Assembly (NCBI GenBank): GCA_025991245.1
Contig: BQMJ01000014.1
Location: 1 to 64,000 of the forward strand
Direction of reading: 5' to 3'
Source: Galdieria partita
Lineage: Eukaryota; Rhodophyta; Bangiophyceae; Galdieriales; Galdieriaceae
DNA length: 64,000 nt
Of the stretch, positions 46,035-57,275 are shown piece by piece; positions within the stretch are counted from its first letter, which is position 1, and the number at the start of each line of letters is the position of its first letter. Below the pieces are notes generated by a model that saw nothing but the letters and a program-made list of their open reading frames with translations, did not search any database and was not told the DNA's origin. The translations under genes and the position numbers were made by a program.

Positions 46035-47713
46035 ATGAAGAGGGAGAATAGACGTTCTTGGTTCTATTTTGCTTGTGCTGCCTTTATCCTATTTTTGGCT
46101 ATACTAGGAAACTTGCTCAGTGGTCAGAAAGTACACTTGACTGGCAGGTCAAAAGGTACTACTTTTTTCTCCTATTATTCTAGCATAACTCAAGACTTTA
46201 GAATTATTTGAACAGCTTGAAAAGTTGAGTAGATGGAAAGAATCAAAGCCAGCAGGTTCCTTTGCAATCAAGTCAACTAGGATATTGACTCCCAAAGGTT
46301 TGTTCTCTTTTCATCAGAAACTGTTGGAACTGTTGAATCAGATAATTACTGGAACTATAGGAATACGATCTGGAGCTATATTGGTGGATGAAAAAGGGGT
46401 CATAGACGATATAGTGGACATGATAGCCGTACCTCCTAACTGGGGACCCGTTTTAGATTACGGAAGGCTTTTGGTTATGCCAGGATTAATAGATGTACAA
46501 ACTTTAGATGAAAGTATCCACGAGTAGGTACAGCTGTTACTGTCAAAATATATCCCTGAAAGTTGTCTTAGTGTGCTATCGACCACTCAAGATGGAATAA
46601 CTTCTCGTCTTATTTATATTTCAGATGATGTTAGAGATGAATTTTTGCTAAACAATAAGTCTATTTTGAAGGAAACTTTTCAATGGAGTCTACCCAATGA
46701 TTCTCTTTCAGTTGGCTATATTTTTACGCCACCTAATTCAAAGACTGGTTTCTTTGTACATGTAAGATATGACTCGTTATCATAATAACATGATGTTTAA
46801 AGAAATTTTCAACTAGAGAGAATACTTTGAAATGGCAAAATGGTGTGCAAATCATTCTTCTGACCATTCGCATATGTCAGTTGGCCTTTGCCAAAGCATT
46901 CCTTCGTTTGTGGAGGAACGTAAAGACATTCCAGTAAGCACATATTTTCTAGCCAAGGAATGGAATCAACTTTCTTCACAGAACAAACTGAATTCTACGA
47001 ATCTTGCAAAAGAGATAGTTTCTAGTCCCTATCAAGTACCTCGAGTTTCCTCATTACAGTCATTGAAGAAATTTTGTCATTCTCGAAATCGTTCCACGCT
47101 ATCTTTTCATTCCGTCTGCTTGTATCATATAGCATTTGGAATGAATTTTACTAGTCTCAAATCAGTTAATGAAGATATAGAAAGTTGCATAGATTATTTT
47201 TGGAATGACCATGACTGTTTTGGAACAAGAAGTACTGAAGGAGGTGAGACTCTTTCACACCTGCCTAAGAATAAGGTAAGCACACAAGTGTATTGAAACT
47301 TGAACTATAATTGAATATGTCCAAGTATCGTCTGCCACTTGCTTGGACTGTTGCTGAACTTGCAGGAATATCACTCAACTCGTTTCATTCTTTGGCGTGT
47401 GTTTATCCAGCCAACATATTTGAGTTACACCGTAAAGGAAAACTTGAGAAAGGTTATGATGCAGATATCGTAGTATGGAGTCCCGAAATGAATCAATCTT
47501 TTCCAAATGATCTTTGTCAAGTGTTCGAACCGCTTTGTCATAAAATGAATTACACATTGAAAGGAGTTGTAAGTCATTATTGAAAAAGTTTATCTAGTCT
47601 CTCTTATTTTTTGGGATTCTTGTTAGGTATTTGAAACTTTTGTTCGTGGTAAAAGGAACATGGAAATTTTGTCTTGGGAGAATGGAAGAGGAAGGCATCC
47701 GCTTGGAAGATGA
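46035..47713 (+). CDS. Allantoinase-like membrane-anchored pseudoenzyme
   Basis: Exons 46035..46155, 46202..46761, 46817..47275, 47326..47568 and 47627..47713. The N-terminus has a signal anchor (FYFACAAFILFLAILGNLL). Then FAIKSTRILTPKG, IGIRSGAILVDEKG and YGRLLVMPGLIDVQ follow the start of allantoinase. The end LPLAWTVAELAGISLNSF..YPANIFELHRKGKLEKGYDADIVVW and LKGVVFETFVRGKRN follow its C-terminal half closely. The metal-binding HxH after PGLIDV is absent, and the middle histidine and aspartate motifs (HPHYL, DHSP) are not recognisable. Exon 2 also contains an in-frame TAG at 46525-46527. A 33-nt intron at 46495-46527 would remove it in phase, making about 478 aa; otherwise the frame is broken there. 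A working allantoinase is unlikely. Confidence 0.6.
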
Positions 47714-48538
47714 ACAGAAGGATATGAGTCCGAAAGCAGAAAAACAGAAACAACGTTGTGAAAGATTAAAGAACCGAGCGTTGCAGAGGTATTTAATTTG
47801 TTTAGTTTCGAAATGATCAAATAATAAAAGAAAGTATTGGTCCCAGAGACAAGAGAGTATTGTTTATGCTGGAACAGATAAGGAAAGCAGGTTGCTATCT
47901 TCGTATGTATTATTTAGTTTCATTGAAACTTTATTTTGAAGTCTTGAAAAAGCTGAGGAGCGAATTCTATGTCAACATTGTGAAGCAGCCGTGGGTGGTG
48001 GCTTTCAAGACGATGGTAGTGTCGTTCTTTGTTCTAATCATTTATTGTCCCAGGTTGGTTTCTTGTTTTTGATAAAACTTTGTTGCCTAACGTTCTCCAG
48101 GATCACGCAAACGTGACTCTTGTTCATGAGTTGGTACATGCCTTTGATCAATGTCGAGCGCATGTGAACTGGTCAGATTGTACACATCATGCGTGTAGTG
48201 AAATACGTGCTGCTCTGTTAAGCGGTAAGTGATACACATGCTCTATTGCCTTGAAAGAGCGATAACATATATGTCACATAAGGTGACTGTGATTGGAAAC
48301 GAGAGTTTTGGAGAGGTCATTTCGGACTACGAGCGCAGTTTCAAAAGTGTATCAAGAGAAGAGCTGAAATTTCAGTGAGAATGAACCCCAATTGTTCACC
48401 TTTGCAGGTGAGTGCAATTTGAGAGTCGATCATTTTCTTATACATATTTTATATTAAACTATATAGGCCAAAGAGGCCGTCAATCGTGCTTGGGATATTT
48501 GTTTTGCTGATACAGCACCTTTTGATGGCATTCCATGA
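47682..48538 (+). CDS. ATP23: Mitochondrial inner membrane metalloprotease ATP23
   Basis: Deduced join(47682..47788, 47835..47902, 47953..48053, 48101..48224, 48283..48407, 48467..48538), 198 aa; from the second ATG at 47724 it is 184 aa. Introns 46, 50, 47, 58 and 59 nt. ATP23 matures subunit 6 of ATP synthase in yeast and faces the intermembrane space. Signatures: [28 protein letters not shown], the zinc protease motif HELVH in [35 protein letters not shown], and the cysteine-rich [13 protein letters not shown] with [16 protein letters not shown]. If translation starts at 47682, the first 32 bases overlap the 3' end of the upstream gene in another frame; ATG 47724 leaves a 10-nt gap. Either way the two genes share a transcription boundary. 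Confidence 0.9.
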
Positions 48539-49150
48539 GAGGTCAACATATTTCAGCTGCAAGTTTAAAGGACTTTCCTGTATGACTCTTCACCACCTTA
48601 CGTTAGTTAGTAAATGATGATACTCGCTATGAAGGAAGTTCGATACACATACTTTGCCAACTTTGTGGAGAATGTTTAAGTAAACAGTAGAGTGGACACT
48701 TGACATATCAATTTTGCTTGAAATTTCCTTAATAAACATATTCATCTCATTATCGTTTCTATTAGAGAAGGATTTTGAGAAGCATTACCTGTGTTGTTAA
48801 ATATTTATCTTTGTGTAGATAGAGACAGCGTATTATCTTGTCCAGTTTCTCAATGTGTTCTTTCTTTGTACGATATTGTTTCTAGATAAGGAGGACAACT
48901 TGTTGTGAATTTCTCATCTAAATAGGAGAAAGAATACATGTACCGGTAGAGACTCCAGTATGACTTGGAATGTTCGTTCCTATTACAGAGCATAAAGATA
49001 ACTAACCAACAAAAAACAAATTCGCTATACTTACAACTGTTGTATTTTTGGTTTTGGGTTTGTTCTTTGTATGTCGAGAGTTGAAACCCAGTTCCCTAAT
49101 AAAGTTAACGGGTAAAATTCTCATCTCATACAGGACACAAGATAGGAGTA
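48539..49150. other. Intergenic stretch between convergent genes
   Basis: About 610 bp with no open frame of note on either strand. It lies between the 3' ends of ATP23 and the small coiled-coil gene. It is one of the longest gaps in the gene-rich arm, so an unrecognised non-coding RNA is possible, but I see no tRNA boxes, snRNA core motif or strong hairpin. Confidence 0.5.
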
Positions 49151-49615
49151 TTACATTTTGGTTGCCACCTCATTATTGGCAGTTTCAATAGGAACGTTGA
49201 TTTCGTTACAAGACAGACTCAGTTCGATAGCTCTGGCACAAATCTAACGTTCTCAAGTCAGTAAATGAGTGAATCGGTTAAGAAGGACAATACCTCGTGG
49301 AATGTAGAAAACCTTTGAATGGTGACATCTATCTCGTCCAGTTTCGGAATACGTTCAGTTAGTCTAAATAAAGTGTACGTTACATACACTTTCAGAGGTT
49401 GTTTCTTTTAGGAAGACAAACTCACTTGGAAATAGCGCTAGCAATTTCTTCAAACTTTCTAGCCAAAGGTTACTCTAGGATATATTTGTCTTGCGAAAAA
49501 GATATTCTTACAATTGTATATTTGCTAGTTCTTTATCTTCAGAATGTAACTTTCTTGATGATGTTTCTTGGGATATAAGATGTATTGTTGAAGGAGGATA
49601 AGTATAGGAGCTCAT
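49151..49615 (-). CDS. Small coiled-coil protein, function unknown
   Basis: Deduced complement(join(49151..49243, 49294..49363, 49426..49458, 49512..49615)), 99 aa, introns 50, 62 and 53 nt. All four exons join in frame and give a helical protein: LANIQLKFEEIASAISKLTE, then PKLDEIDVTIQRFSTFHEIC and a short polar tail. Size and helix pattern resemble small subunits of BLOC/BORC, Mediator or kinetochore assemblies; I cannot choose among them. Four small exons in 465 bp with phase-consistent GT..AG borders support it as a real gene. Start chosen as the first ATG in frame. Divergent from DnaJ by 144 bp; that gap includes TTTGGCGC (49656-49663, minus strand), an E2F-like site that may be chance. 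Confidence 0.5.
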
Positions 49616-49759
49616 AACAAACTGCTTTGGGTTTTGAAATTTTAGAATCCCAACGGCGCCAAATTTTCTCGACACTGCTTTATTCAGCGTTGGCCGTTGA
49701 TCCACTGAAAGCGCATTTTCTGTTGACAGAAGAAACAAACCAAGTGAAGCTGGAATAGT

Positions 49760-51049
49760 ATGTTTAACGGCTTTGGAAGTTTTGGAGGGTTTGGAGGAGG
49801 TACTGGGGCTTCCACCTCGAGAAGAAAGGAAGTAGACAACAAAAAATATTACGAATTACTGGGAGTCTCGCAGGAAGCTTCCAAAGATGAAATTAAAAAG
49901 GCCTACAGAAAACTGGCTATCAAGTTGCACCCAGACAAAGGTGGTGATGAAGAAAAGTTTAAGGAAGTAACGAGAGCGTTTGAGGTTTTGTCAGACGATG
50001 ACAAGAGGAGAATCTATGACCAGTATGGTGAAGAAGGCCTTTCACAGGAAGGAATGAGTAGTGGAATGAATGCAGAAGATATTTTTGAGGCTTTCTTTGG
50101 TGGAGGTTTGTTTGGAAGTTCAAGGTCACGTAGTAGGGGCCCTCGAAAGGGAGAAGATGTTGTTCACGCTCTAAAAGTTACACTAAACGACTTGTATAAC
50201 GGAAAAACTTCGAAACTGGCTCTCAATCGACATAGAATCTGTCCAAGTTGTGATGGCAAAGGAACTACACATCCAAGTGGTGTTACAAGATGCAAAACGT
50301 GCAATGGTCAAGGAGTTCGAGTACAAATACGGCAGATTGGGCCAGGAATGGTGCAACAAATGCAGTCGGTTTGTCCTGATTGTAATGGTAGTGGAGAGTC
50401 CATAAAGGAGAAAGACAAGTGTTCCAAGTGTAAGGGTCAAAAAGTTGTGAAAGAAAGAAAGGTATTGGAAGTTTATATTGAACCTGGAACAGAGCATGGC
50501 CAAAAATTAGTATTTTCTGGTGAAGCAGATGAAGAACCAGGCACCGTTCCTGGAGATGTCATTGTAGTAGTGCAACAAAAGGAACACGATTTCTTCAAAA
50601 GAAAAGGAAGTAATTTGATAGTTGAGAAAGAAATTTCTCTTGTAGAAGCACTGTGTGGTGTTGCCTTTACAATTGAGCATCTGGATGGACGGACTTTATT
50701 AGTGAAGACAGAAGCTGGCACTGTTCTCGAACCTGATTGCATAAAGACAGTGCCTGGAGAAGGAATGCCGTTATATGGCAATAGGACCCTACACGGAAAT
50801 TTGTTTATCAAATTCCGTGTTCAGTTTCCAGACTATTTATCGGAAGATCAACGAGCGTTGCTTGATCAAGTTTTGGGTCCACGTCCTAACTTGTCTTTGA
50901 ATGGAAAGGATGAGAACTTGGAGCAAGTTTCCATGATCGATTATCGACCTGAACATGGCAAAGAAAGTCAAAGAAGTGAATATGCTTATGATGAAGATGA
51001 AGAAGAGGGCATGGAAAGTGGTCCACGAGTTCAATGTGCACAACAATAG
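49760..51049 (+). CDS. Type I DnaJ/Hsp40 co-chaperone, farnesylated (Ydj1/DNAJA type)
   Basis: Single exon, 429 aa. It recruits and stimulates cytosolic Hsp70 and binds unfolded clients. A 25-residue glycine/phenylalanine-rich leader ([11 protein letters not shown]) precedes the J domain (about 28-90) with HPD at 57-59. The G/F region is short. Four CxxCxGxG-type zinc motifs follow: [24 protein letters not shown] and CSKCKGQK, the last lacking its second glycine. The client-binding domains include [21 protein letters not shown] and GEGMPLYGN. The acidic tail ends CAQQ, a CaaX box of the same kind as plant and animal type I DnaJ, predicting farnesylation. The leader glycines before the J domain are unusual for this class. 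Confidence 0.96.
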   Translation: MFNGFGSFGGFGGGTGASTSRRKEVDNKKYYELLGVSQEASKDEIKKAYRKLAIKLHPDKGGDEEKFKEVTRAFEVLSDDDKRRIYDQYGEEGLSQEGMSSGMNAEDIFEAFFGGGLFGSSRSRSRGPRKGEDVVHALKVTLNDLYNGKTSKLALNRHRICPSCDGKGTTHPSGVTRCKTCNGQGVRVQIRQIGPGMVQQMQSVCPDCNGSGESIKEKDKCSKCKGQKVVKERKVLEVYIEPGTEHGQKLVFSGEADEEPGTVPGDVIVVVQQKEHDFFKRKGSNLIVEKEISLVEALCGVAFTIEHLDGRTLLVKTEAGTVLEPDCIKTVPGEGMPLYGNRTLHGNLFIKFRVQFPDYLSEDQRALLDQVLGPRPNLSLNGKDENLEQVSMIDYRPEHGKESQRSEYAYDEDEEEGMESGPRVQCAQQ

Positions 51050-51201
51050 AAAAGTTTCAACGCATCTTTGAGACGATAAGATAGAGCTTTTGCTCATTTT
51101 GTTGTTGGAATGAATTGGTTCGAATATTTTTCCATTGCGATAAACAATCTTCCCTTTGATTTTCATTCACAAATTATTTCAATGACTTTATGCAAATATT
51201 T

Positions 51202-52302
51202 TCAAAGCGCTTCAGCACCAGAAATAATTTCAATCAATTCTCCTGTAATAACTGATTGACGTTGACGATTGTACGTCAAAGTCAACTTTTGATACATTTC
51301 ACTGGCATTTCGGGTAGCATTGTCCATAGCAGACATTCGAGCTGCTTGTTCTGAAGTGGCATTTTCTAGAAGGGCATCAAATAGTTGAACTGCAAATTGG
51401 AATTCATACAAATCAGTCAAAGTTTGGGCAGAATCCATATCAGACTCAAATTCATAAGAGTCAAAAGTTTCTGCGTGTTTCAAGATGATATCCAAACCGG
51501 GAATCACCTTTCTAGTCACTATTTGACTGATGGCATTCTTAAAGTGATTATAAAAAATAGTGACTGAATCGAACTTTTGCTTGAAAATTTCTTCAGCAAC
51601 AACGCATGTTTGAGTAAAATTCACTGGAGCACGAAAAACATCTTTGATAGTCACTACAAAAAGATTGCGATATAGTCTTTGCAAGCCATCTCTACCTTTG
51701 TCCCCACAAAGCAAAATGGCATATTGATTTTGTTTGTCTTCATGCAGTAACTTGCGAATTTCACGCACCACATTGCTGTTCACTCCTCCACATAAACCAC
51801 GATCCGAGGTGACAGCTACGACGAGATGATTGCCCGAGGTTTCCTTTCCTTCTATCTCACCAAAGGTAGACTTTAAAAAGCTTTTCAAGCCTGCAGTGAA
51901 CGGCTTAGAACTCTCTTGACGTGCCTGAACACCTCTCAACTTGGCAGCTGCAACCATCTTCATAGCTTTAGTAATCTTTGAAATCGAGGCAACTGAACGC
52001 ATACGGCTTCTTACAGCTTTGAGACTAGCGAAACGAACTTGAAAGTCAACACTAGTCAATCATAAGCAATAAAATGGTTAAAGTTACTTGAAACACTTGC
52101 CCTGAACAAACATTATTCTCCGTCGCAAGAAGTAGCGCTTGATCAACTGTCCTGTTACGGTTCATATTCCAGCTTGGTGGGCGAGGGTTGACGCCAACGA
52201 TATTCCTACTTTTCGAAACAAAGTTCTCCAATAAAATCAGAATCTATATAAAATATCTTGCGAATTTCCTCCTACCATAAAGCTTCTTTGCATAGCTGCC
52301 AT
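51202..52302 (-). CDS. Mitochondrial ATP synthase F1 gamma subunit
   Basis: Deduced complement(join(51202..52051, 52097..52151, 52210..52225, 52276..52302)), 315 aa. Introns are 45, 58 and 50 nt; exon 2 is only 16 nt. Gamma is the rotating shaft of F1. Seen: VRFASLKAVRSRMRSVASISK, ITKAMKMVAAAKLRG, VVAVTSDRGLCGGVNSNVVR, and the C-terminal RMSAMDNATRNASEMYQKL..YNRQRQSVITGELIEIISGA, all canonical. The joined N-terminus (KRQLIKRYFLRRRIMF) is strongly basic with no acids, an excellent mitochondrial presequence and support for the microexon. A plastid gamma would be the alternative; the presequence favours mitochondria. Head-to-head with SUV3, 154 bp between starts. Confidence 0.92.
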
Positions 52303-52456
52303 AATTATATCGAAAGAGGAGGCGTTGTAGTATTCAACGCAGCCAACAAGTCAATTCCTAAGATTTACTGAATTTGCTATGCAAACTGTAAAATGCCCTG
52401 CAGCAAAGTAGCCTTTCCTAACCAACTCCGTTTTGAACTATTTGAGAATAATAAGA

Positions 52457-54847
52457 ATGTTAAAGATTAGTTTTTTATTTGTTCCATTTCGTAAAAAATT
52501 TGTAGGAAATATATATCGAGAAACAGCTTTATTTCATTCACTATGGAAAAGGTTACCAGGAAGGAAGCAGCCGAAAGGACTTTATTACTTTTTCACTGAT
52601 AAGAGTCAGGAACTAAATAGTTGTTCAAAACAGATAACTGGACATAACACTTCTATAGAGGACAAGAGTGCAATAGACAGCAAAAATGACGGTGTAACAT
52701 GTGAAGAAAGTAACAAGTTGTCAGCAAAGTGTTTGAAGCAAGTATTGAAACGAGTTGAAAAAGAGGATATTACAAAAGAGTATTTTCAGTCTCGAGGCAT
52801 ACCACCTTCACTTTTGGTGGCAAGAAAAGCTTGTAAAGATGAACAACTGCAAAGGACTTTAGCAAGCGTTCTGAGTGAATATGCAACAAATAGTTCATCA
52901 ACAAAGAATGTCGACAGAATTCAAAGGATGACAACAACAGAAGACTCAGACCAAAAAGGTGATGAAGTAACCATGGCTTGCTTACCTGTTCTTGCAAAAT
53001 ATTTGGAAGAAAAATATCCCAAACAAGTTCATGCTCATCATCGTATATTGAAAGTTGTAGATTTTAGTCATCCTGAAGATTGGTATCCATTGGCAAGAGA
53101 CATAAAGAGGAAAGTCATATTGCACATTGGTCCGACCAATTCTGGAAAGACACATGCAGCTTTGGAAGCATTGAGAGCAGCGCAATCAGGCATTTATTGT
53201 GGTCCATTGAGACTGCTTGCTTGGGAAATTCACGAGCGTCTCAATAAAGGAGATGAGAATCACCATTCTGTACCTTGTGATCTCTTGACTGGTCAAGAAC
53301 AAACGGAGATTCCTAACGCACAACATATATCTTGTACCGTAGAAATGACTCCGGTGTATAAAAGGTTTCAGGTAGGAGTTGTAGATGAGGTTTGTGTTTA
53401 CAAATTTTTTGGGTTTCATATTGCAATAATATATTTTCTCAGGTTCAGTTATTGGGCGATAATGAGAGAGCTTGGGCTTGGACCAGAGCCATACTTGGTC
53501 TAGCAGTTGAAGAGCTTCATTTATGTGGTGACCCAAGTTCAGAAAATATTGTTCGCAAATTGATAAATAGAACTCAAGACAGCTTGTCCGTTCAGGTAAT
53601 GATTATCACTATCGTAAAGAATGGTTAGCAACAAAAACATTCATTGAAAACTTCTTTTTCTAGTATTATGAAAGATTGTCGTCATTGACTGTCGAAGAGA
53701 ACAGACTAACATCTCTTCAACAGTTGCAAGCTGGTGACTGCCTTGTTGCATTTTCTAAAGCAGATTTATTCAAGTGGAAGGTATGAAGACAACCATTTGG
53801 AGAATGATTATCGTTTTTATAAGCTTCTTAGGTCGACATTGAAAGAGAAACGGGCTTAAATTGCTCAGTTATATATGGAGGTCTTCCACCAGAAGTTCGT
53901 CGCCAACAAAGTATACAATTCAACAATTCGAACAGTTCTGATCGTATCTTAGTGGCTACAGATGCAATTGGAATGGGTTTGAACTTGAATATAAGAAGAG
54001 TCATATTTTCTTCTTTATTAAAATTTGATGGAAAAGAAGTTTGTTCATTGAGTCCTTCTCAAGTAATTACGTTTACTGGAGGTTCCTTCATATCTTGTTG
54101 ATACTTTTTGTACTTTAATAGGTAAGACAAATTGGAGGTAGAGCAGGACGTTTTGGTTCCTTATTTCCTGATGGATTGATTACTGCAGTGAACCAGGAAG
54201 ATTTAGAATATATTCGACAAACTTTTTCAGGGAAACTTGCTCCTGTTTCTCAAGCGGGTTTATTTCCTACTGCAGATAAAGTTCAACTTTTTGCAGAAGA
54301 GAAAGCCATAGGTCGCTCCAGTTTCTCTTCGATTTGGGATGAAATGGCTAGTTTAGCTCAGGTGGATGGAACTTTTTTTCTTTGCTCTTTTGAGAATGTC
54401 AAGGCAAGAGCTCAAGCAATTGAAGATTTGCCTCTTTCCATTGAAACCAAGTATATATTATGTATGTGTCCTGTCGATATGGACATTCCTAGACAATCAG
54501 TGGCTTTTTCAGAGTTTTCAAGAGAGTTGGCTTTCGAAGGTTGTGTTCGACTTACCAAAGCAATGCGTCAAGTGTATCCTGCAGAGAATTGGAAAGATAT
54601 GAATGATTTGGAAAGCACATATAAAATTTTGGATATATACTTATGGCTTGCACAACGTTTTAAAGATGCTTTTGTAGATATTGAAAATGGTAGGCATGAC
54701 TTTGTTTTATTTTGTTTCTGACCACTTGAAGCAACTATGTTACGGAGCAAATGTTGCAAAGTTTTGCAGAATTGTTTAAACTCTAGAAAGCTGGCAAAGT
54801 CATTTGACTCTAAGAAGACTCGACTGTCAAAAGGAAAGAAGAGGTAG
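52457..54847 (+). CDS. SUV3-type mitochondrial RNA helicase
   Basis: Deduced join(52457..53389, 53443..53595, 53664..53780, 53832..54062, 54122..54689, 54732..54847), 705 aa, introns 42-68 nt. SUV3 (SUPV3L1) unwinds RNA for degradation in the mitochondrial degradosome. Motifs: Walker A HIGPTNSGKTHAAL, GPLRLLAWEI, motif II VVDEVQLL formed across the first join, motif III-like LHLCGDP, IYGGLPPEVRRQQ, VATDAIGMGLNLNIRRVIF, and motif VI QIGGRAGRFG across another join. The C-terminal domain has FSSIWDEMASLAQ and LPLSIETKYILCMCPVD. The last 40 residues are lysine/arginine-rich. The N-terminus (FRKKFVGNIYRETALFHSLWKRLPGRKQ) is basic as a presequence. Start is the first ATG in frame. Confidence 0.93.
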
Positions 54848-55125
54848 AAATAATGGAAGAATTGTTTGAGTACTCGTTTGTTGTTGAAATAAGAAACAAC
54901 GAAAGCAACGTGATCTCTCGACTAGCAAAAGTACAATCGATTCGACGACGACCAGATAGAGCGAGAGCCGAAAGTCAAATTTGAAGCGAATTTTGAATTT
55001 TGAATTTTGTAAAAGTCTGGTAAGAACGATATGGTTTGAAAACCAAATTGTGTAAACTTTGAAACTCGTTACCATCAAATAACATATTCTGTAATATCAA
55101 AGCACTATCCAGGACAACAAAAAAC
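54848..55125. promoter_or_regulatory. Upstream region of the WEE1 gene
   Basis: This 278-bp gap holds the SUV3 3' end and the WEE1 promoter. It carries a purine-rich stretch and a threefold TTTTGAATTT-like repeat near 54,978-55,010. I see no defined transcription factor site I would stand behind. Confidence 0.3.
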
Positions 55126-56772
55126 ATGACATCTGGAAACTTGGGACAGGCAAGGATTGACGAATTGCTGCAGTCATCGAACAAGATGGCAGAGTTGTCA
55201 CTTGCTTCTCAAGATCTTTCTCAGTGTTCTCTGTACAATAATGAAAATAATTTCGATTCCCATAACGTATGTCTCACGGGGAACTTATCTTTGCCTTGTA
55301 CAACACAGGACGAAGAACCCAATTATTGTACTCCCCAGGATCAAGCTATTCTGCACAATTCAAGCTGTAAGATATATTATGTCTTCAATGATTATCAATC
55401 TAATTATAAAGTCTAGGTCCTCCATCCTCTCCTGCACCAAGAAAAGTCCTCAAGTCATGTTACTATTATTCACAGTCAACACAAGATTCAGTTACCCAGC
55501 ATTCTCAGCTTTCCGATGTTCCTATTCGAAATATGTATCCTAGTCAAGATTCTGCAATTTCTTCACAAAATGGAATGATTTGGAACTCCACTGGAAACTT
55601 TAGCGTAGGACAAGGCGACAATCAGCTAGATGCCAGAAAGAAGAGAACTCGGAAACTTGAAAAGCAATCAAAACCACTTACTTGTATATATAATCCATAT
55701 TTGGAGGTCGTAGACAAGAATAATTTCGAAAAAACTCAGACAAAGCTGCATCCATTGAGATGCTCGATAAATGAAAGTGATAGGGATAGGTCTGCACGAT
55801 ATTGGGAGGATTTTGAAGAAATAGCTGTTTTAGGTAAAGGTGAAAAAGGGGTTGTAGTCAAAGCTCGCCATCGAATAGACGGAGGAATTTATGCAGTTAA
55901 AATGTCGAGGAAGCCATTGGTAGGAAACAGTCGTCAACGTGACGCCCTTCGAGAAGTTCAAATTCTAGTTGCTTTAGGAGGTCATCCAAATATTACTCAA
56001 TATTTTAATTCTTGGATAGAAAAGGAAACAATTTATATACAGTTGGAATACTGTTCTGGTGGTACCTTATCAACATTTATGAATGGTACGATTCCATCTA
56101 TCGACGAACTGTTTCGGATAATGGGAAATATTACAAAAGCATTATATTTTATTCATTCTAAAGGCATCGTCCATATGGATGTGAAACCAGAGAATATTCT
56201 CATTTCAAAAGGTATATACAAATTGGGAGATTTTGGTTTAGCTTGTCTTTCTGATCATTCCGACTTTATCGAACAAGAAGGAGATAAGAGGTATCTTTGT
56301 AAAAGCATGCTTGACCCATCTATAGCAGATTTCAAAGCTGCTGATATATTTGCATTGGGTGCCACTATGGTGGAAATAGCAACTGGCCAAAGTTTACCAA
56401 AGAGTGGAGAAGAATGGCAAAAAATAAGAAACAATGAAATAGATCAAAGCTTCTTACAACAAAGTTGTGGTTCTCGACTAGCAGCATTGATTCGTTGGTG
56501 CTTAGCATCGGATCCAATGAAAAGACCTACTGCAGAAGAATTATTGCAACGTTTTGAGCCAAAGATTGAAAGAGTGTTCGAGATGGAACATTTGTATGTT
56601 TACAATCAATTCTCTGTTCATTTTTCTAATCTATATCGGTCCTTGTTGTAGGTTGATACAGCAGAAAGCTCTTCAAGAGACTCTTCAGCAGAAACTTGCG
56701 CTAAGGGATGAACGAATACAAAAGTTAGAAAGTGCGCTAAAAGAAGTTTGTGCTGGAGAAGAAGGAGAATAA
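55126..56772 (+). CDS. WEE1: WEE1-family cell cycle kinase
   Basis: Deduced join(55126..55366, 55417..56593, 56652..56772), 512 aa, introns 50 and 58 nt. WEE1 phosphorylates the inhibitory tyrosine of CDK1 and holds cells in G2. Kinase domain about 207-460: glycine loop LGKGEKGVVVKA near 219-230, ATP-binding lysine in YAVKMS near 242, catalytic loop HMDVKPENI near 335, DFGLA near 352, and EGDKRYL in place of an APE-type segment, all WEE1 traits. The N-terminal 200 residues are disordered with proline-directed serines (PPSSPAP), likely CDK sites. The C-terminus adds a coiled coil (LIQQKALQETLQQKLALRDE..). Confidence 0.92.
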
Positions 56773-56922
56773 CTAGGAACAAAGGAAGCTTTTATCATGG
56801 TTGGAAAATTCTCTATATTTGTGGAATAGGCAAAAGGAAATGGATAGTTTTAGTTGTAACCAATTTATACGTGAACAAACGAGTGAAACTTGGCCATCAC
56901 ATATGAAGGTCTTTCTATTTTC

Positions 56923-57231
56923 TCATTGTGTCTTCTTGTTTTCCTTTGTAGTCGGCTGTACTTCAGATGTAGATTTTATGAGAAAGAATGTCCCAATAAT
57001 AAATATCAAACCCAAACAAAGTGTTACTGAGAACAGCAACCAAAAGTTCTCCATCTCCCAACGACGATAGCTGCTGTTTGGGTCTAGAATTTGCTGCCAG
57101 AAACCAGACTTTGTATTTCCCTGTTCAACCGTTTTGACAAAGTCATCAGACTCTGAATTCGCTAAACCCACGTTCACAACAAAAGTAACAGCAAGACAAA
57201 CATATGAAAGTAGTAAAATATCTTTGGCCAT
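56923..57231 (-). CDS. Small single-span membrane protein with signal peptide
   Basis: Single exon, 102 aa from ATG 57231. The first 24 residues are a signal peptide (ILLLSYVCLAVTFVVNVGLANS), then a short luminal part with GFWQQILDPNSSYRRWE, then a membrane span (FWLLFSVTLCLGLIFIIGTFFL) and a polar cytosolic tail ending KKTQ. The di-lysine near the end resembles an ER-retrieval signal but is not in the strict KKxx position plus free end (KKTQ does fit KKxx). I do not recognise the family. It is 44 bp head-to-head from the RNA triphosphatase gene and 150 bp from the end of WEE1, so it is well placed as a real gene. Confidence 0.55.
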   Translation of the reverse strand: MAKDILLLSYVCLAVTFVVNVGLANSESDDFVKTVEQGNTKSGFWQQILDPNSSYRRWEMENFWLLFSVTLCLGLIFIIGTFFLIKSTSEVQPTTKENKKTQ

Positions 57232-57275
57232 TCTGCACTGAACACAATTGATAATCGGTGTAATTCTTTGCTACA

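Noticed and set aside
51202-52302. Reading the gamma subunit as the plastid AtpC
   Set aside because: The joined N-terminus is a short arginine-rich presequence typical of mitochondria; a longer serine-rich transit peptide would be expected for the plastid form.
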